Shown piece after piece: positions 32,301 through 43,379 of a stretch of DNA of 64,000 nucleotides (positions are counted from its first letter, which is position 1; every line of letters starts with the position of its first letter). The notes under the pieces are model-generated. The model was not told the DNA's origin and made no database searches. It saw only the letters and a list, made by a program, of their open reading frames with translations. The position numbers and the translations under genes are program-made. The DNA comes from Atriophallophorus winterbourni (Eukaryota; Platyhelminthes; Trematoda; Plagiorchiida; Microphallidae), in contig JACCGJ010018825.1 of NCBI GenBank assembly GCA_013407085.1, forward strand, positions 1 to 64,000, written 5' to 3'.

Positions 32301-32639
32301 TGCATGGGTCTCACCAAGCTGCGTGTGTCAGTTCTATTCTTTGCGCACTGCAGGCCACTCTTGACGGAGCGTTGTGTGTTAAAGTTACGATAAAGCGAGT
32401 TCGTTGTATGTATGAACTTTATTGAACAAACATAGCTGCCGGGAATGTGTACGGTGTTCGTAAAACGGCGAGATTCGTAACGAAAAAATTCGTTGTACGA
32501 ATTTTTTAAATAAACTTACAAAAAATGAATTTGTTTGGGAAATCATGGTGTGTTCGCTCAACCCAAGAATTCTTTGTAAACGAGTTCGTTGTAGGTCGGT
32601 TTCATTGTAATTACTATCCATGAGGAATGAGCTTATTCA

Positions 32640-33890
32640 GTGGTCAAAAAATATCGCTCAGTTAGCCTCACTTGGGTACAATGTAAGGTTATGGAAAGGA
32701 TGATCCGCGACAAAAGTTTCGATACCTAACCAAAGATTCTCTACTGGCTACCGCATAACACTGATTCCTAAATGGCAAGTCATGTCTGACTAACTAGTTG
32801 TGCTTTTTAAACGGGGTCACTAAGAGGATGGATGACGGCATAGTGGTAGAAGACTCTTCTATCTTGACTTCAATAAAGCTTTTGATTCAGTATACCACAA
32901 TTTTTCTATTATCAAACTCTCAGCCATAGGAGTATTGAGAGACATACTGGGCTTGATTCGTACATTCCTTAGTGACCGTTCCTTTACTGTCAGGGTAGAT
33001 GATACATATTCCGCATGTGCGGATTTTAACGAGTGTGGTTCACAAGGGACGTTGTTGCTCGTCATCTTCATTGATGATCTAGCTAACCAACCCTGTTATG
33101 TGTTTGCGGACGACGTAAAAATTATCGGTAGGTCGGATAACTCCGACATAAGCGGCTGAGTGGGACCTCCTTACTTAACTCAGAGGAGAGTTACTTGCAC
33201 CTTGCACTGGTAAGCAACATGATCGTTTCTTCGCCCTCAGACCTCACGGGGTTTCGTAGGGTAAAATCTACTAAGAACTTAGGAATCATAGTCTCTGCAA
33301 TCTATATGCGGGCGGACCAATGTGCTGCTGAGTCCCAAAGAGCCAGGAGGGAAGAGTTTCTACTACGTTCATCACACACATGCAGAAAAGCTTGTGCTGT
33401 TACCCTAATATAAGGCAACTGTAAGGCGAAATCTGAATTCTGTAATCAGGATTGGAGGCAGTATTACCAGAAGGATATAGTGTAGCTAGAAACGGTCCAG
33501 AAGCCGGCCATTCGGATGGTCCAGTGGTTGGCATGCACCAACTATGAAAATCGTCTCTTAGAATTATTACGTTTCTCGCTCAGGAGGAGGCTGCTTAGGG
33601 GATCTTATAAAGACCTTTAAATTTGTCATAGGATTAGGCTGTCTCGAATTCGATGACTTCATTCGATTCTCTCCTATGGTTCCTAAACGAGCGCACAGTC
33701 TGAAGCTAAGGAAACAGCACACCAGGCTGGAATCCAGAACACACTCCTGTAGCATCAGTGTAGTGAACGCGTAGAAAATACTCACCGCAGAACTCGTCTC
33801 GTCAGATTCAGTAAATGCGTTCAAAAATTGGCTTTACGAACGTTGGTATGTGTTCTTTCAGAAGCAATAATCTCTCTACATGGGATTGGG
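32640..33890 (+). mobile_element. CR1/jockey-type LINE remnant (RT and C-terminus)
   Basis: The broken plus-strand frame has DFNKAFDSVYHNFSIIKLSA (first catalytic D, about 32868), LIRTFLSDRSFTVRVD, GSQGTLLLVIFIDDLA and CYVFADDVKIIG (catalytic DD, about 33095). The C-terminal part is shifted between frames but shows RVKSTKNLGIIV and LRLSFPMVP-like blocks to about 33850. It is distinct from the neighbouring element at 33930. Confidence 0.7.
32935..33159 (+). pseudogene. LINE RT palm fragment
   Basis: 74 codons holding FLSDRSFTVRVDDTY, GTLLLVIFIDDLANQPCYVF and ADDVKIIGRSD. The F-A-D-D motif is intact, the Q-G-S motif is Q-G-T, and the frame ends at a stop just after. It follows in frame from the F-N-K-A-F-D block at about 32870. 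Confidence 0.75.
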
Positions 33891-34046
33891 AGAAAATGCT
33901 GAAAGCTACTCAGGAGATTAGTGAGCGCAGAGCCGCGGGTGGAATGAACTCGTGCATTGTGTATTTTCGGGTTGTGATGACGAGGCCAAACGTTCGTTGG
34001 GAGTCTCTGACGATATGCATTCGGAGAGATCTGGATCTTTAATAGT

Positions 34047-34670
34047 GATATATTTTAATGTGAAAAGCTTGATAAACAAAGAGGAAGAACTCCTACACTG
34101 GGTTGACAAGTCCCTCCCGCAATCATTGCAGTGACGAAAACTTGGCTCTCACCTGAGCAGCATGATCCCGAGCTGGTCATACCTGGATATAGACTCATTC
34201 ACTCAGATCGAACAGCCGCTAGAATCTGTGGTGGGGTTGCGTTATACTTAAAACAGCAGCAGCATTCGTTCGTTTCCAGCAGACTGCCGGTATGGGTGAG
34301 AGCCTATGGTGCTGTATAGGGAATGCAGCTATATTTGCCAAAATAGGTGTCGTTTATCGTTCTAATAATACTCAGGTTTAAACACTGATATCACAGACCT
34401 GTCAGTATGGCCGATCTTCCAACTGCTCGATTATTTGCGGTTTCAATGCTCCTAGCTTTGATTGGGCTTCGCTAGAGGAAGGCTTTGGAGCAGGACTTAT
34501 TGGACGCTGTAGTTGATGTGGGCTTTGCGCAGCATGTTTCCCATCCGGCAAGAGTAGAACCTACTGGGTGCGACTCCATTTCGGACTTGGTATTCAATCC
34601 AACACAGTCTGATATTACTCAGCTTCGAATTAAATGTCCATTAGGTTGTAGTAATCATGCGACGTAAGTG
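34047..34670 (+). pseudogene. LINE AP-endonuclease remnant
   Basis: Successive frames give IVIYFNVKSLINKEEELLHW (N-V-R-S-L start), TKTWLSPEQHDPELVIPGY (T-E-T-W-L), RICGGVALYLKQ (G-G-V-A-L-Y) and, at 34485-34667, VGFAQHVSHPARVEPTGCDS followed by DLVFNP and CPLGCSNHAT (a S-D-H-type end). At least two frameshifts. Confidence 0.72.
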
Positions 34671-35005
34671 TTGTTTTGAAAATTAACAATTGCTGGGCAC
34701 CAGATCCCATTCTTAGAAGGGATTTTAGGAATGTTGACACGGATAGGTTACGTGTTGTTGCATCATCTTTTTATTGTTTTTTCGTTCAATCAGCTGATGT
34801 TGAAGATTGTTGGCTGGAGATCCAGAATAATATCTGAACAGTTATTGAGGTGGCTGTTCCGTTGTCCACACGTCGTCGTAAGGCAAAAGTACCGCTTGGT
34901 TTGAAAAGGAGATTCGGAAACTTTTGCGGAAACATCGAAGGCTGGGTTCGCTATTCGTAAGCCGGAAAATGTCACTCACTATAACAATTATTAGCAAGCA
35001 CGGCA

Positions 35006-35650
35006 TTGAAATGTAGACAACTTATGTTGTACGAGCAGCGATTGGTCGACGATTCTATTTGTGCACCGAAACGCTTATTCGTATACATGCGTCTCCACGC
35101 AAAGGCACCGCCATATATGTTTAATTTTATGGATAATAATGGGGTAGACATTACTGATGATCATTTGAAAGCTAAAGCAATGGTTAAGCAATATGCATCC
35201 GTGTACTGTCTGGAAAACAGTGTTTCCCTTTTTCTCTCTCAGAACAATGAGGTCCTTTCTTAACTTGATGTAGATGTAGACACGGTTAGACTCTTGTTGG
35301 AACAGCTAGACACACAATCCGGGCCAGGACCGGATGGTTGTCATCCGTTAGTCTTACGAGCACTTTTAGACGTCTTGTGCGATCCGCTGGTCAGTTTGTT
35401 TGAAAAATCTGTAATATTAGTCGTCTTGCCACAAAAATGAAAACATGGTGTTATTTAACATATGTTAAGGAGTGGGGACCCAAGTTGTTCTGCTAATTAC
35501 AGTCCGGTCACACTGACTTCTGTGATCTGAAAAATTTAGAGAACTTAATAAAGAGGGAAATAGAGCAATTTTTTTATGTTGCGGTCGTTGGTGTCCACAA
35601 CAATATGGGTTCACAAAAAATCGCTCATGAGTTAGTAATCTGTTTTGGCG
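35006..35650 (+). pseudogene. LINE RT linker and N-terminal RT remnant
   Basis: VYMRLHAKAPPYMFNFMDNN and AKAMVKQYASVYCLENS are the usual linker. The frame then reads, with stops, DTQSGPGPDGCHPLVLRALL (G-P-D-G RT entry) and a N-Y-S-P-V-T-L-T-S-V-I block at about 35495. It breaks off just before CR1-b copy 3. Confidence 0.72.
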
Positions 35651-35679
35651 AGAGAAATTTGGTGTGCATTGACTGATTC

Positions 35680-36843
35680 TGGCCACCTTATTACTAAAGC
35701 CAGAAAAGTATGAATATTATACACATCTATAATTCAGCCTCATCGTGTAATAGAAATGTAAAAATTGTTCACCATTCCTATCTTTGACTATTGTAACATA
35801 ATATATACTAACATAAATAAAACCGATAGCATAGTTTTAGAAAAAATACAACGTACTTTCTCAAAATCAATTATCGGTTATACTACCAAACAATCCTGTA
35901 GAGAAAGATGTATACAACGGAAACTCGATCCCCTATGGTTTCGCAGACTCAAGCATAACCTCATCTTATTCTCTAAAATACTGTCAACGGATAATATGGA
36001 AATACGTTTGAATCTTCATATAACACATGATTTTAAATATAACTTGAGAAACAGTGAAAAACTATTAAATTACCAAGGTTTCGTACTAAAGTAAGAAACA
36101 GTTTCTGCTTGACTAAATATGCTAAACTGTGGAATCTTCTTCCAAAATATATAAGACTCAGTTCCTCCTTGAATTCTTTCAGTTTCTCTTTAAATTCCTC
36201 TTTAAATTCCAGCTTCATTTCTTACCATAGAAAAAATTCGCAATCTTCTCAATTTAAATGTTCTACCTGATGATTTATATAATAATGGCATTCCTGGGTA
36301 TTGATATTAAATAAATGTTCATAACGTTCAAAACAACATTCTCTCGCTTCTGAGTGTTTTCTCCACAGCAAAATTCTCATTCAGCACCAAAATGAAACTG
36401 CCCCTCCAAGCCTCAAACTAGTGGAACAGATCACCTTCGCCTAGCGTACAGGAAAACGGTTCATGTTCAGGAAAGATCAATCTATTGTAAACAATCAAAA
36501 TAAAAAAGTTAGGAACATCAACAATAGAGATTCTTCACGCATCTTCGATGGACCTCATCCGTTGAACATCAGTGTTGCCGAAAACATTCTAGACTTTTCA
36601 TCACAATACCTGTGTTTTCGTACTATATCAGATCACGTAACGATTACCTGAAAGCAACTTTAAATACCGTTACCTTTATATTTATTGAACGTTAAACTCC
36701 GCTGAAACAAATGACCTTGAACAAATTGTTTTTGCAAATGTGCATACTATAATCTGATTATACAAAGCTTTTGGAAATTATTGCTCATGTTTAACTTGCC
36801 TTGGATTTCCAAGAATAAAATTTATTTATTTATTTATTTATTT
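35680..36843 (+). mobile_element. CR1-b copy 3, nested in a LINE
   Basis: It starts within the C-terminal domain (CACCTTATTACTAAAGCCAG, as at about 9926), carries the C-terminal frame (35765-36094, then shifted) and the full 3' untranslated region, and ends in (TTTA)n at 36821-36843. Together with copies 1 and 2 it shows the family's true 3' end: CTTGCCTTGGATTTCCAAGA plus the tetranucleotide tail. Confidence 0.85.
35765..36094 (+). pseudogene. CR1-b C-terminal domain, copy 3
   Basis: 109 codons: FTIPIFDYCNIIYTNINKTD, IQRTFSKSIIGYTTKQSCRE, DPLWFRRLKHNLILFSKIL. It is nearly identical to copy 1 over this stretch. A frameshift near 36060 leads to the rest of the domain, where a 40-bp A/T-rich duplication (AAATTCCTCTTTAAATTCC) disturbs the end. 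Confidence 0.82.
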
Positions 36844-36894
36844 GAGACTGAAGCTGATTAATGTGAGCACGCTATCCGTGCGGGAGTTAAACAC

Positions 36895-37530
36895 TTGGAA
36901 CTCGCTACCGAATGGGCTTCTGTCATTGTTAGCGCCACACAGTTTGCTAAGGATTTAGGAGTTCTAGTTAGGACTTACCTCAAATCGAAGGACCAATGCG
37001 CCGCTGCAGCTCAACGTGCTCTTTTGGCTGAGATCCGTGTTATCCAGCAAAAGACCCGATGTAATGCTGCCCCTTTACAAGGCATTAGTTTGGCCGCATT
37101 TAGAATTTTGTGTCTGGGCGTGGTGCCCTTGCTACAAGAAGGACATCGTTCGACTCAAAAGCGTACAGCGTCTCGCAACTCGCACGAGTGAGGGTCAGCG
37201 AGGACAACTTTATGCTGCACGCCTGAAGTCACTAGAGCTTTTCTCACATACGCGCCATCGTTTGTGAGGTGACTTAATTGAAACCTTCAAGATCTTGAAG
37301 GGTTTAAGTGGGGTTATCATCAACGATTTCTTTGCCTGAAGTCCCGAGCTTGGCGCCTGCGGACATTCACTCAAACTTGCTAAAGAGCGATGTAGACTAG
37401 ACTCTCGAAAAAACATTTTCAGGCTAAGGGTGGTAAATTTCTGGAACCGGCTTCCAGAAGAACTTATATCCTGCTGTTCTGTCGCGAGTTTTAAGAACGG
37501 TTTGAACCGCATCGGATGTAAGCATTTTCC
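36895..37530 (+). pseudogene. LINE C-terminal domain (right half of split element)
   Basis: Frames 36895-37191 and 37016-37267 overlap as one shifted reading: QFAKDLGVLVRTYLKSKDQC, then YKALVWPHLEFCVWAWCPCY, KKDIVRLKSVQRLATR, then (about 37265) GDLIETFKILKGLSG, and NFWNRLPEELIS-like near 37440. The block order is that of CR1/jockey-type proteins. Confidence 0.78.
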
Positions 37531-37670
37531 TGAATTCTATGTAAGATTAGATAGTTGACCAATTTTAACGTTGTCTGGTATGTAAGTAAATGCTAGAGTT
37601 CTGTTTGTTTTTTAATACACAACTCTTCTTTAGCTGACCTCTTACCGTACTGGTGAAGAGAAATTTATTT

Positions 37671-38985
37671 TTATTTTCCAGCATCATTCATAACGAGGTG
37701 CTTCCTAAGCACAACCCGGATAATCTCAGGACGTTGCGATCGTCGAGGATATCCAAATCATAATAAGAAAAAACACTTTGACAATGCTGGTTGCTTCTCC
37801 GCAGCCTTCCGCCAAAAGAAATACTGGACGCTCGATTGGCTCGTTAGCCACTCACTGTCCTGTGCAACTGAACTGAACTGAACTTCCATCAGAACAGCTA
37901 TTCAAATGTCCGTTTGTTTTGCATTTGTTGAGAATTGATCCCCGGAGTGATTTGGTGGTGTACCTCTACTCTCAGAGATTGCTTAGTCCGCAGAACACCA
38001 ATGTTTATTGCTGTGATGAAGCTTAAACGGGATTTTATCCCTTCTGCTTCCGATTCAGAAAAAGAAGAAGTAGACCTCTCCCCTCTTCCATTCACAGGTA
38101 CACGCGCCTGTGCTAACTACGAATCATTCATGGTAGTGGCGGGTGTTTTCAAGCACACCTCTGGAAGAATCTAGGGACTTATTTAGTCTTAGTCGACTAT
38201 CGCCCTGTGATGCTGATATTAATAATGATATCATGAGCTTGATTGGCTTCTGGACGCTCGATTGGCTTGTTAGCCACATACTGTCCTGTGCAAACTGAAC
38301 TGAACTGACTTTTCAGATATTCGGAATCAAGAACGTGTGAAAATTACGAACTGTGTACTCGATATCGAAGTGCCGGGTGCTCAACTGCATACCTTCGAAG
38401 TAAATCTGGGCGCGTGATTGGCTTTTAGCCACCTTCAGCCCTGTGCTACTTGAACTTGAACTTGACTAAATTCAATTTTCTCTCGTTTCTCAAGGTTTAT
38501 ACTCTACCGGGATTTTTAAAGTGAATTTAACAATTCTTACTCTTCATAAGCGGCAGAGGAGTGTCCCATATATTCCCCATCACATTGTCTTCATTGACGC
38601 AGCCCAATCAAGAGCACATTTTGAACTGCTCTGCTGTACGAGGATTAATAACTGTTTCCCGAAGAGGATGCCAGATGATTACTATTTTTTTTAGATAAGG
38701 TGCACATTTTCCGGGAGCTTCATCGAATGATTTAATGCTATACAATTATATTTAAATCAGAATGAGTACATTAGTTCCGTTCGCACTCTGGCGTGTTCTG
38801 GTATGAATAACAATCGTCTCGGATATCCTGGGAGGGTGAATGCTCCTGGAAAACAAGTTTCTTTTGGAAACCTTAAAAACTTGTCGATTCTTAATCTTCT
38901 TCTTCTTCTTCTGAATCGAAAGCAGAAGGGATAAAATCCCGTTTGAGCTTCTTCACAGTAATAGACATGGGTGACTTCTGCTGAC
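37671..38985. repeat. Stretch with three short dispersed repeats and an inverted pair
   Basis: Three copies of a roughly 60-bp unit occur at about 37828-37886, 38251-38314 and 38406-38467 (GGACGCTCGATTGGCT ... TTAGCCAC ... CCTGTGC ... (GAACT)n). The short GAACT/GAACTT tails look like LINE or SINE 3' ends. An inverted pair of about 95 bp lies at 37981-38075 and 38891-38990. No intact gene. Confidence 0.6.
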
Positions 38986-40530
38986 AAGGCAAACCCTTGA
39001 TTACTGAAAAGCTTCGAGCTTCAACCTCAGCAGAAAGTGTATTGAAAATTTCACTAACAAGGTGCTAGACTATCGTTTCTTTGGACGTATAATCGGAATC
39101 CTGGACCCTTTGTTCGGCGAACAGTGATAATTGTAAAATGGCGATTTGAGGCCAGGATACTCTTCTTTTCGAATAATCTGATGACAAAGTATCATACCAC
39201 CACGAACCCTGCGGTATTCCAATGAAAAGATGCTCATTTTCAGTCCTCGTTTTGGATGTCGTAGTTTGCGTATTCTGGTACAGAATCTGGTTGCAAATCT
39301 TTGAAAATAAAGTCATCCTTGGCTGCCGTGAAGGGAAATGCCGCCACTCTACCATACTCAATGATTGATCTAACGTACTTAAAATCTGCCAAAAACTGTG
39401 AAGTCATTTTAAAAGCGATACAGCTGTTTTCGATGTTTGACTCGGTCGAACGCCTTATAAACGTAAAAGGAAATCGCGTATACCGATATCATATTGTATC
39501 TAGCTTTTATTCAAGCCTTTCTTATGGATATAAGGTTGGTTGTACATGATCAATCCCATACAAACCCATACTGTACACGCATTAGTATGCCCCGATGATA
39601 AAGGTGGCTCTCAATACTACGGTTTACTCGTTTTTCCATAGTATTTAACAGAACATGGTTGAGGCATACTGGTCGGTAATTACTTATTCTGTGCTTGTTA
39701 CCTTGTTTGTAAAATAGCTTAACAAAACAACATTTCCGTTCGACAGGCAGTTCACCTACCGAAAGTGACTTCTCGTAGATACAAGCCAGGGGGTAGCCAA
39801 ATACTGGAGCTTGATGTTTGAGTATAATGGGATAAATGCCGTCCCATCCAGGAGACATTATGGCGTCAAGATTCATAAGTAGACCATGAGAAATTTATAT
39901 CTTGAAGGGATGATTTTCGAGCATCGCGTTATCGGTTGCATCATTGTGCATATTATCCGGTAGTTTGGCAGTTTAGTATGAATAAAAATGTCTTCCAATT
40001 ATTTCATATTTTAATGCACCTGTAGTATATTGATTACCATCGTCGTCTGTTAAAAACAAATTGTCATCTTGCCTCCTTAAACTTTTGTTCACATAAGCAT
40101 AAGCCTGTTGGGCTGAGATTCAGAACTTTCAAGAAGAGAAGTATCAAAGTTTTTCGCGAATCCCTTTTACTTTCCGTTAACTCATTTCAAAATATTCTGT
40201 ATGATTCATGATTAATTGGCGTGGGTTGTAATTTGAAGACATCCTACAATCTTTTCTTTTTGCGCATCAATATTTGCAAACCTTTATCGAGTATAGTGGA
40301 ACCACCGTAGACCCTAGTCTATTTCTTCGATAGCTCATCAACATTGTCTCAAAAGGATACGAATTGATATCCGCAGATAATGTCTGATTCGAAAATATCC
40401 GAGCGGAAACAAGTCGAGCTTCTTTCGGCGCTCTCAATATTTCACCATAGACGGAAAGAATTTGTTGTCAGTTTCGTTTACATAACGTTTAAAGTTTTTT
40501 GAGTCAGGTAGTTATACTCACGAGAATGAA
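38986..40530 (-). mobile_element. CR1/jockey-type LINE remnant, minus strand
   Basis: RT entry block (39876-39550), then frames with a C-terminal-like block FADFKYVRSIIEYGRVAAFP (about 39390) and EYRRVRGGMILCHQIIRK (about 39180), equivalent to the R-P-x-x-E-Y and R-R-x-R-G-D-L-I motifs. 40530-39880 would hold the linker but is too decayed to read. It lies close to the inverted repeat at 38891-38990. Confidence 0.62.
39550..39876 (-). pseudogene. LINE RT N-terminal fragment
   Basis: 109 codons: SPGWDGIYPIILKHQAPVFG (S-P-G-x-D-G-I), SVGELPVERKCCFVKLFYKQ, HRISNYRPVCLNHVLLNTME (N-Y-R-P-V) and LMRVQYGFVWD (Q-Y-G-F). This covers the first third of RT. The catalytic blocks are not found downstream, so the element is deleted or shifted there. 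Confidence 0.8.
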
Positions 40531-40669
40531 CTCCAACCACAATCACATGTGCCCAAACAAATGTAGGTAGGGTTTAAACATATGATCATGAACAAAAATA
40601 CCGAAAATGACATACAAACGCAACTTGTCTACCGTTCTTCCACTGTTTCAAGCGCATTCGGATCCTGAT

Positions 40670-40732
40670 CTTACTGTCATTGCCTGATGAGTGCAAGCAG
40701 CACGAAACGGGTCGTGGTGTGTGTGTGTGTGT
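40670..40732 (+). ncRNA. Hammerhead ribozyme motif B with (GT)n
   Basis: Core CTGATGA (40684-40690); stem II GTGC/GCAC (40691-40694 with 40700-40703, loop AAGCA); GAAA (40704-40707); CGGGTC with cleavage triplet GTC ending at 40713; helix I 3' strand GTGG (40714-40717), which pairs only by wobbles with the 5' strand TTGC. A (GT)n run follows to about 40731. It lies in a stretch (40531-41204) without any coding signal. Confidence 0.6.
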
Positions 40733-41210
40733 GATGGAAATGCGTGCCAATCAGCATTTTTGTTCATGACAATAGTTTTACACTCCAACCACATTTCAGG
40801 TATTTAGAGTTCCATTAACCTAACTGTAAATTGTATATAGCAGCAAAATATGGCACGCATAGTCCATGAAAGTTGTACCAGAAGATGGTTTTGCAGCTAT
40901 GAAAAGTGTACTTTCTTCTACTCAACGCGTTTTTGCAATCTCAAATGTATCGGTTCATGCCAATGAAAGTAGAAAGCCAGACAAAGGTTCGAGCAGAATG
41001 AAGCAGTAAAGGGAGTTAAAACACTTCAAAATAAGGCGGTCAAACGAAATATGTTAAGGTGCGTACAAGCATGCGATTGTCTTTATTTCGTTTTTATAAA
41101 ATGCGATACAGTGGTACGTGAAAAAACCTAATTTACGAACAATACGCTACGTTGGCGACATTGACTTCAGTTTGCAGTCATATCGCGTAAGGCTTCTAAC
41201 CAACGTTTAG

Positions 41211-42243
41211 GTGACCTTTGACCCTAGCCAAAAAATCGTTTGTCTTTCTGATCGATTTTTTTTGGCTATGGTGCAGCAGCAGCCTGCAGTTCAAGACTTT
41301 TATAGGACCACCTTGAGTAACTCACTCCCAGTTGCTCAGTGTGCAACTGCCGATGAAAGGTGGAAGAAAATAGCAGGGATTATGCGAGCCGCCGCAATAA
41401 CAGCCTGTGAGACTACACAACCAACCCAAAAGTCCCACAGAATTTCACAGCGCTCTATTGAAATTCTTCACCAGCGAAGCCAAATACCTCATGGTCTTGG
41501 ACACAATACAGAGCGTAGACGCGTGAGGAATGAACTTAAACGGAGCTTAAAACTAGACAAAGAAAGGTGGTGGCTAAATAAGGTCGAAGAAATGGAAATG
41601 GCAAATAATGCGGATAACGTGCGAAAACTCTTCAAAACTTATTCGATCGACTGGGCCTACGAAAAAAGGAGTGAGTGAGACCATCGCTGAAATAGACGGT
41701 ACTCTTATCACTAATAAGAATCGCCGCCTCTCACGCTCGGCCGAACATTTTGAAGAACAATTCAGTTGGTCGCCTGCAACAGAATCTTTCCCTCATTTGA
41801 TGCCGTGTGATCCTTGGTCTGTTAGCGTAGATCCGCCTAATGATCTAGAACTTAAAGCATGTATCGAATCCATAATTCAAAGCTGCTGGCCCCGATGACA
41901 TACCGCCTGTTTTGTTCAAAGAAGGTGGCCAAGTCCTAATCAGCACATTAGGCGATCTCCTCCGTGAAGTGTGGTTGTCAGTATCCGTCCCTCCGAGTTG
42001 GGGCGAATCGGTTATCATACCTATATTTAAAAAGGTGTGCGAAGCTCATGCTCTAATCACCGTGGGATAAGTCTCACTCCCATCATTACGAGATTATTAG
42101 CGTCCATATGTCTTCGAAGAATAACATCGCATAGGGGATCACAGATCCGAGAGCAGCAAGCTGGCTTCCGGCCTGACAGGCTGTGTCGATCACATTTTTA
42201 CTCTTCGACGGATCTTAGAACTTCGGCACACTTATTGACATGA
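41211..42243 (+). pseudogene. RTE-B copy 1 linker and RT start
   Basis: 41211-41678: TADERWKKIAGIMRAAAITA and RRRVRNELKRSLKLDKERWW, the linker between endonuclease and RT. 41608-41898: SRSAEHFEEQFSWSPATESF. Then, with shifts, a P-D-D-I-P-P block near 41895, WGESVIIPIFKKV-like near 42000, SNHRGISLTPIITRLLASIC (42043-42105) and REQQAGFRPDRLCR (42150). These are the RT entry motifs of RTE-type proteins. Confidence 0.78.
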
Positions 42244-42262
42244 CAATAGCCTCAAATGAGCA

Positions 42263-42778
42263 TTGGATTCAGTCGATCGAAATGTTCTGTTTAACACCTT
42301 GCTGTGCAAAGGCGTTCCGCAAAAGTATGTCAACATACTACGTGCACTTTATGCTCATACATCCGGATGCGTTAGGGTTTACAACGAACTCTCACTTAAA
42401 TTCCCCACCATAAGTGGCGTACAACAAGGATGCCTGATTTCTTCTTTTTTGTTCAATTTTGTAATTGATGCAATTATGGAATTATGCAACGAAGGTGCCC
42501 CAGCTTTCGGAGTTCACATAACGCCAGGCGTCAAGCTTCTCGACTTGGACTATGCTGATGATATAGTTCTGCTCTTCGACTGGTACACAGATGCACAGAC
42601 GATACTGAACAAGTTATCTAGTATTGTGCCCGCATTTGGAATGCGTTTTGCACCCTCTAAGTGCAGCGTTCGGCTGCAGGACATCGACTTATCGAACAAC
42701 ACTTTATTACTTGACAGTCAGGCGCTTGAAATTGTAGATCGTTTTACGTATCTCGGTAGTTGTATCAAGACAAGATGA
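42263..42778 (+). pseudogene. RTE-B copy 1 RT palm
   Basis: 171 codons from just after the first catalytic block: SVDRNVLFNTLLCKGVPQKY, ISGVQQGCLISSFLFNFVID, LDLDYADDIVLLF (catalytic Y-A-D-D intact), MRFAPSKCSVRLQDIDLS and [13 protein letters not shown] small lesion at 42775 moves the C-terminal part to another frame. Confidence 0.82.
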
Positions 42779-43040
42779 CGAGGTCTCGGCACGCATTTCT
42801 AAAGCGATTGTAGGATTCCGCAACCTAGGTCACCTCAGGCGTCAGAAAGGACTGTCTCTGTTACTCAAGGGTAGTGTCTATAAAGCGACAGTTCGGGCTG
42901 TGTTACTTTATGGGTGCGAAACCTGGACCTTACGTAAATAACACATTCAGCGTCTCCAAGTATTTGACAACCGATGTCCCCGCAACATTCTAGGAGTTAG
43001 CTGTTACAATCGCATACGCACCGATGCTCTCCGAAATAAA

Positions 43041-43379
43041 TTGTTTGATAGTAATGTTGATATAGAGAAGCAGATCAACCTGCTTAGGTTACGCTGGTTG
43101 GGTCACGTTTTACGGATGCCGGACCACCGACTTCCGAAACGGATTCTTTTTGCGACGCCACATCCTGATTGGCGTAAATCTCGGGGTGGCCAAACCGTCA
43201 CATGGCATAGGCAGTTTAAAACCTTTACTAGTAACCTTTTCAAAGTCGGCGCAGTGCGTCTTCCAGGCTGGTGTCCCCGCGATCAGATATCACAATGGTT
43301 AGATACGCTTCAGGATAGATCCAGAAACCGTGTTCAATGGCGGTCTTGCACTAAGCATCTTCTTGGATTGTTTGCTTAA
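43041..43379 (+). pseudogene. RTE-B copy 1 C-terminal domain
   Basis: 112 codons: NLLRLRWLGHVLRMPDHRLP, FATPHPDWRKSRGGQTVTWH, AVRLPGWCPRDQISQWLDTL, then QWRSCTKHLLGLFA and stop. It parallels the end of RTE-B copy 3 (50940-51233). The preceding [11 protein letters not shown] block is at about 42900. Confidence 0.8.

Larger units (their letters stand above)
33930..37670 (+). mobile_element. CR1/jockey-type LINE remnant split by CR1-b copy 3
   Basis: Left part 33930-35679: endonuclease (34047-34670), linker (35006-35263) and RT start (35265-35650). Right part 36844-37670: C-terminal domain. CR1-b copy 3 lies between. The central RT, including F-A-D-D, is missing at the junction. The 3' end is near 37670 after a short untranslated tail. 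Confidence 0.75.
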
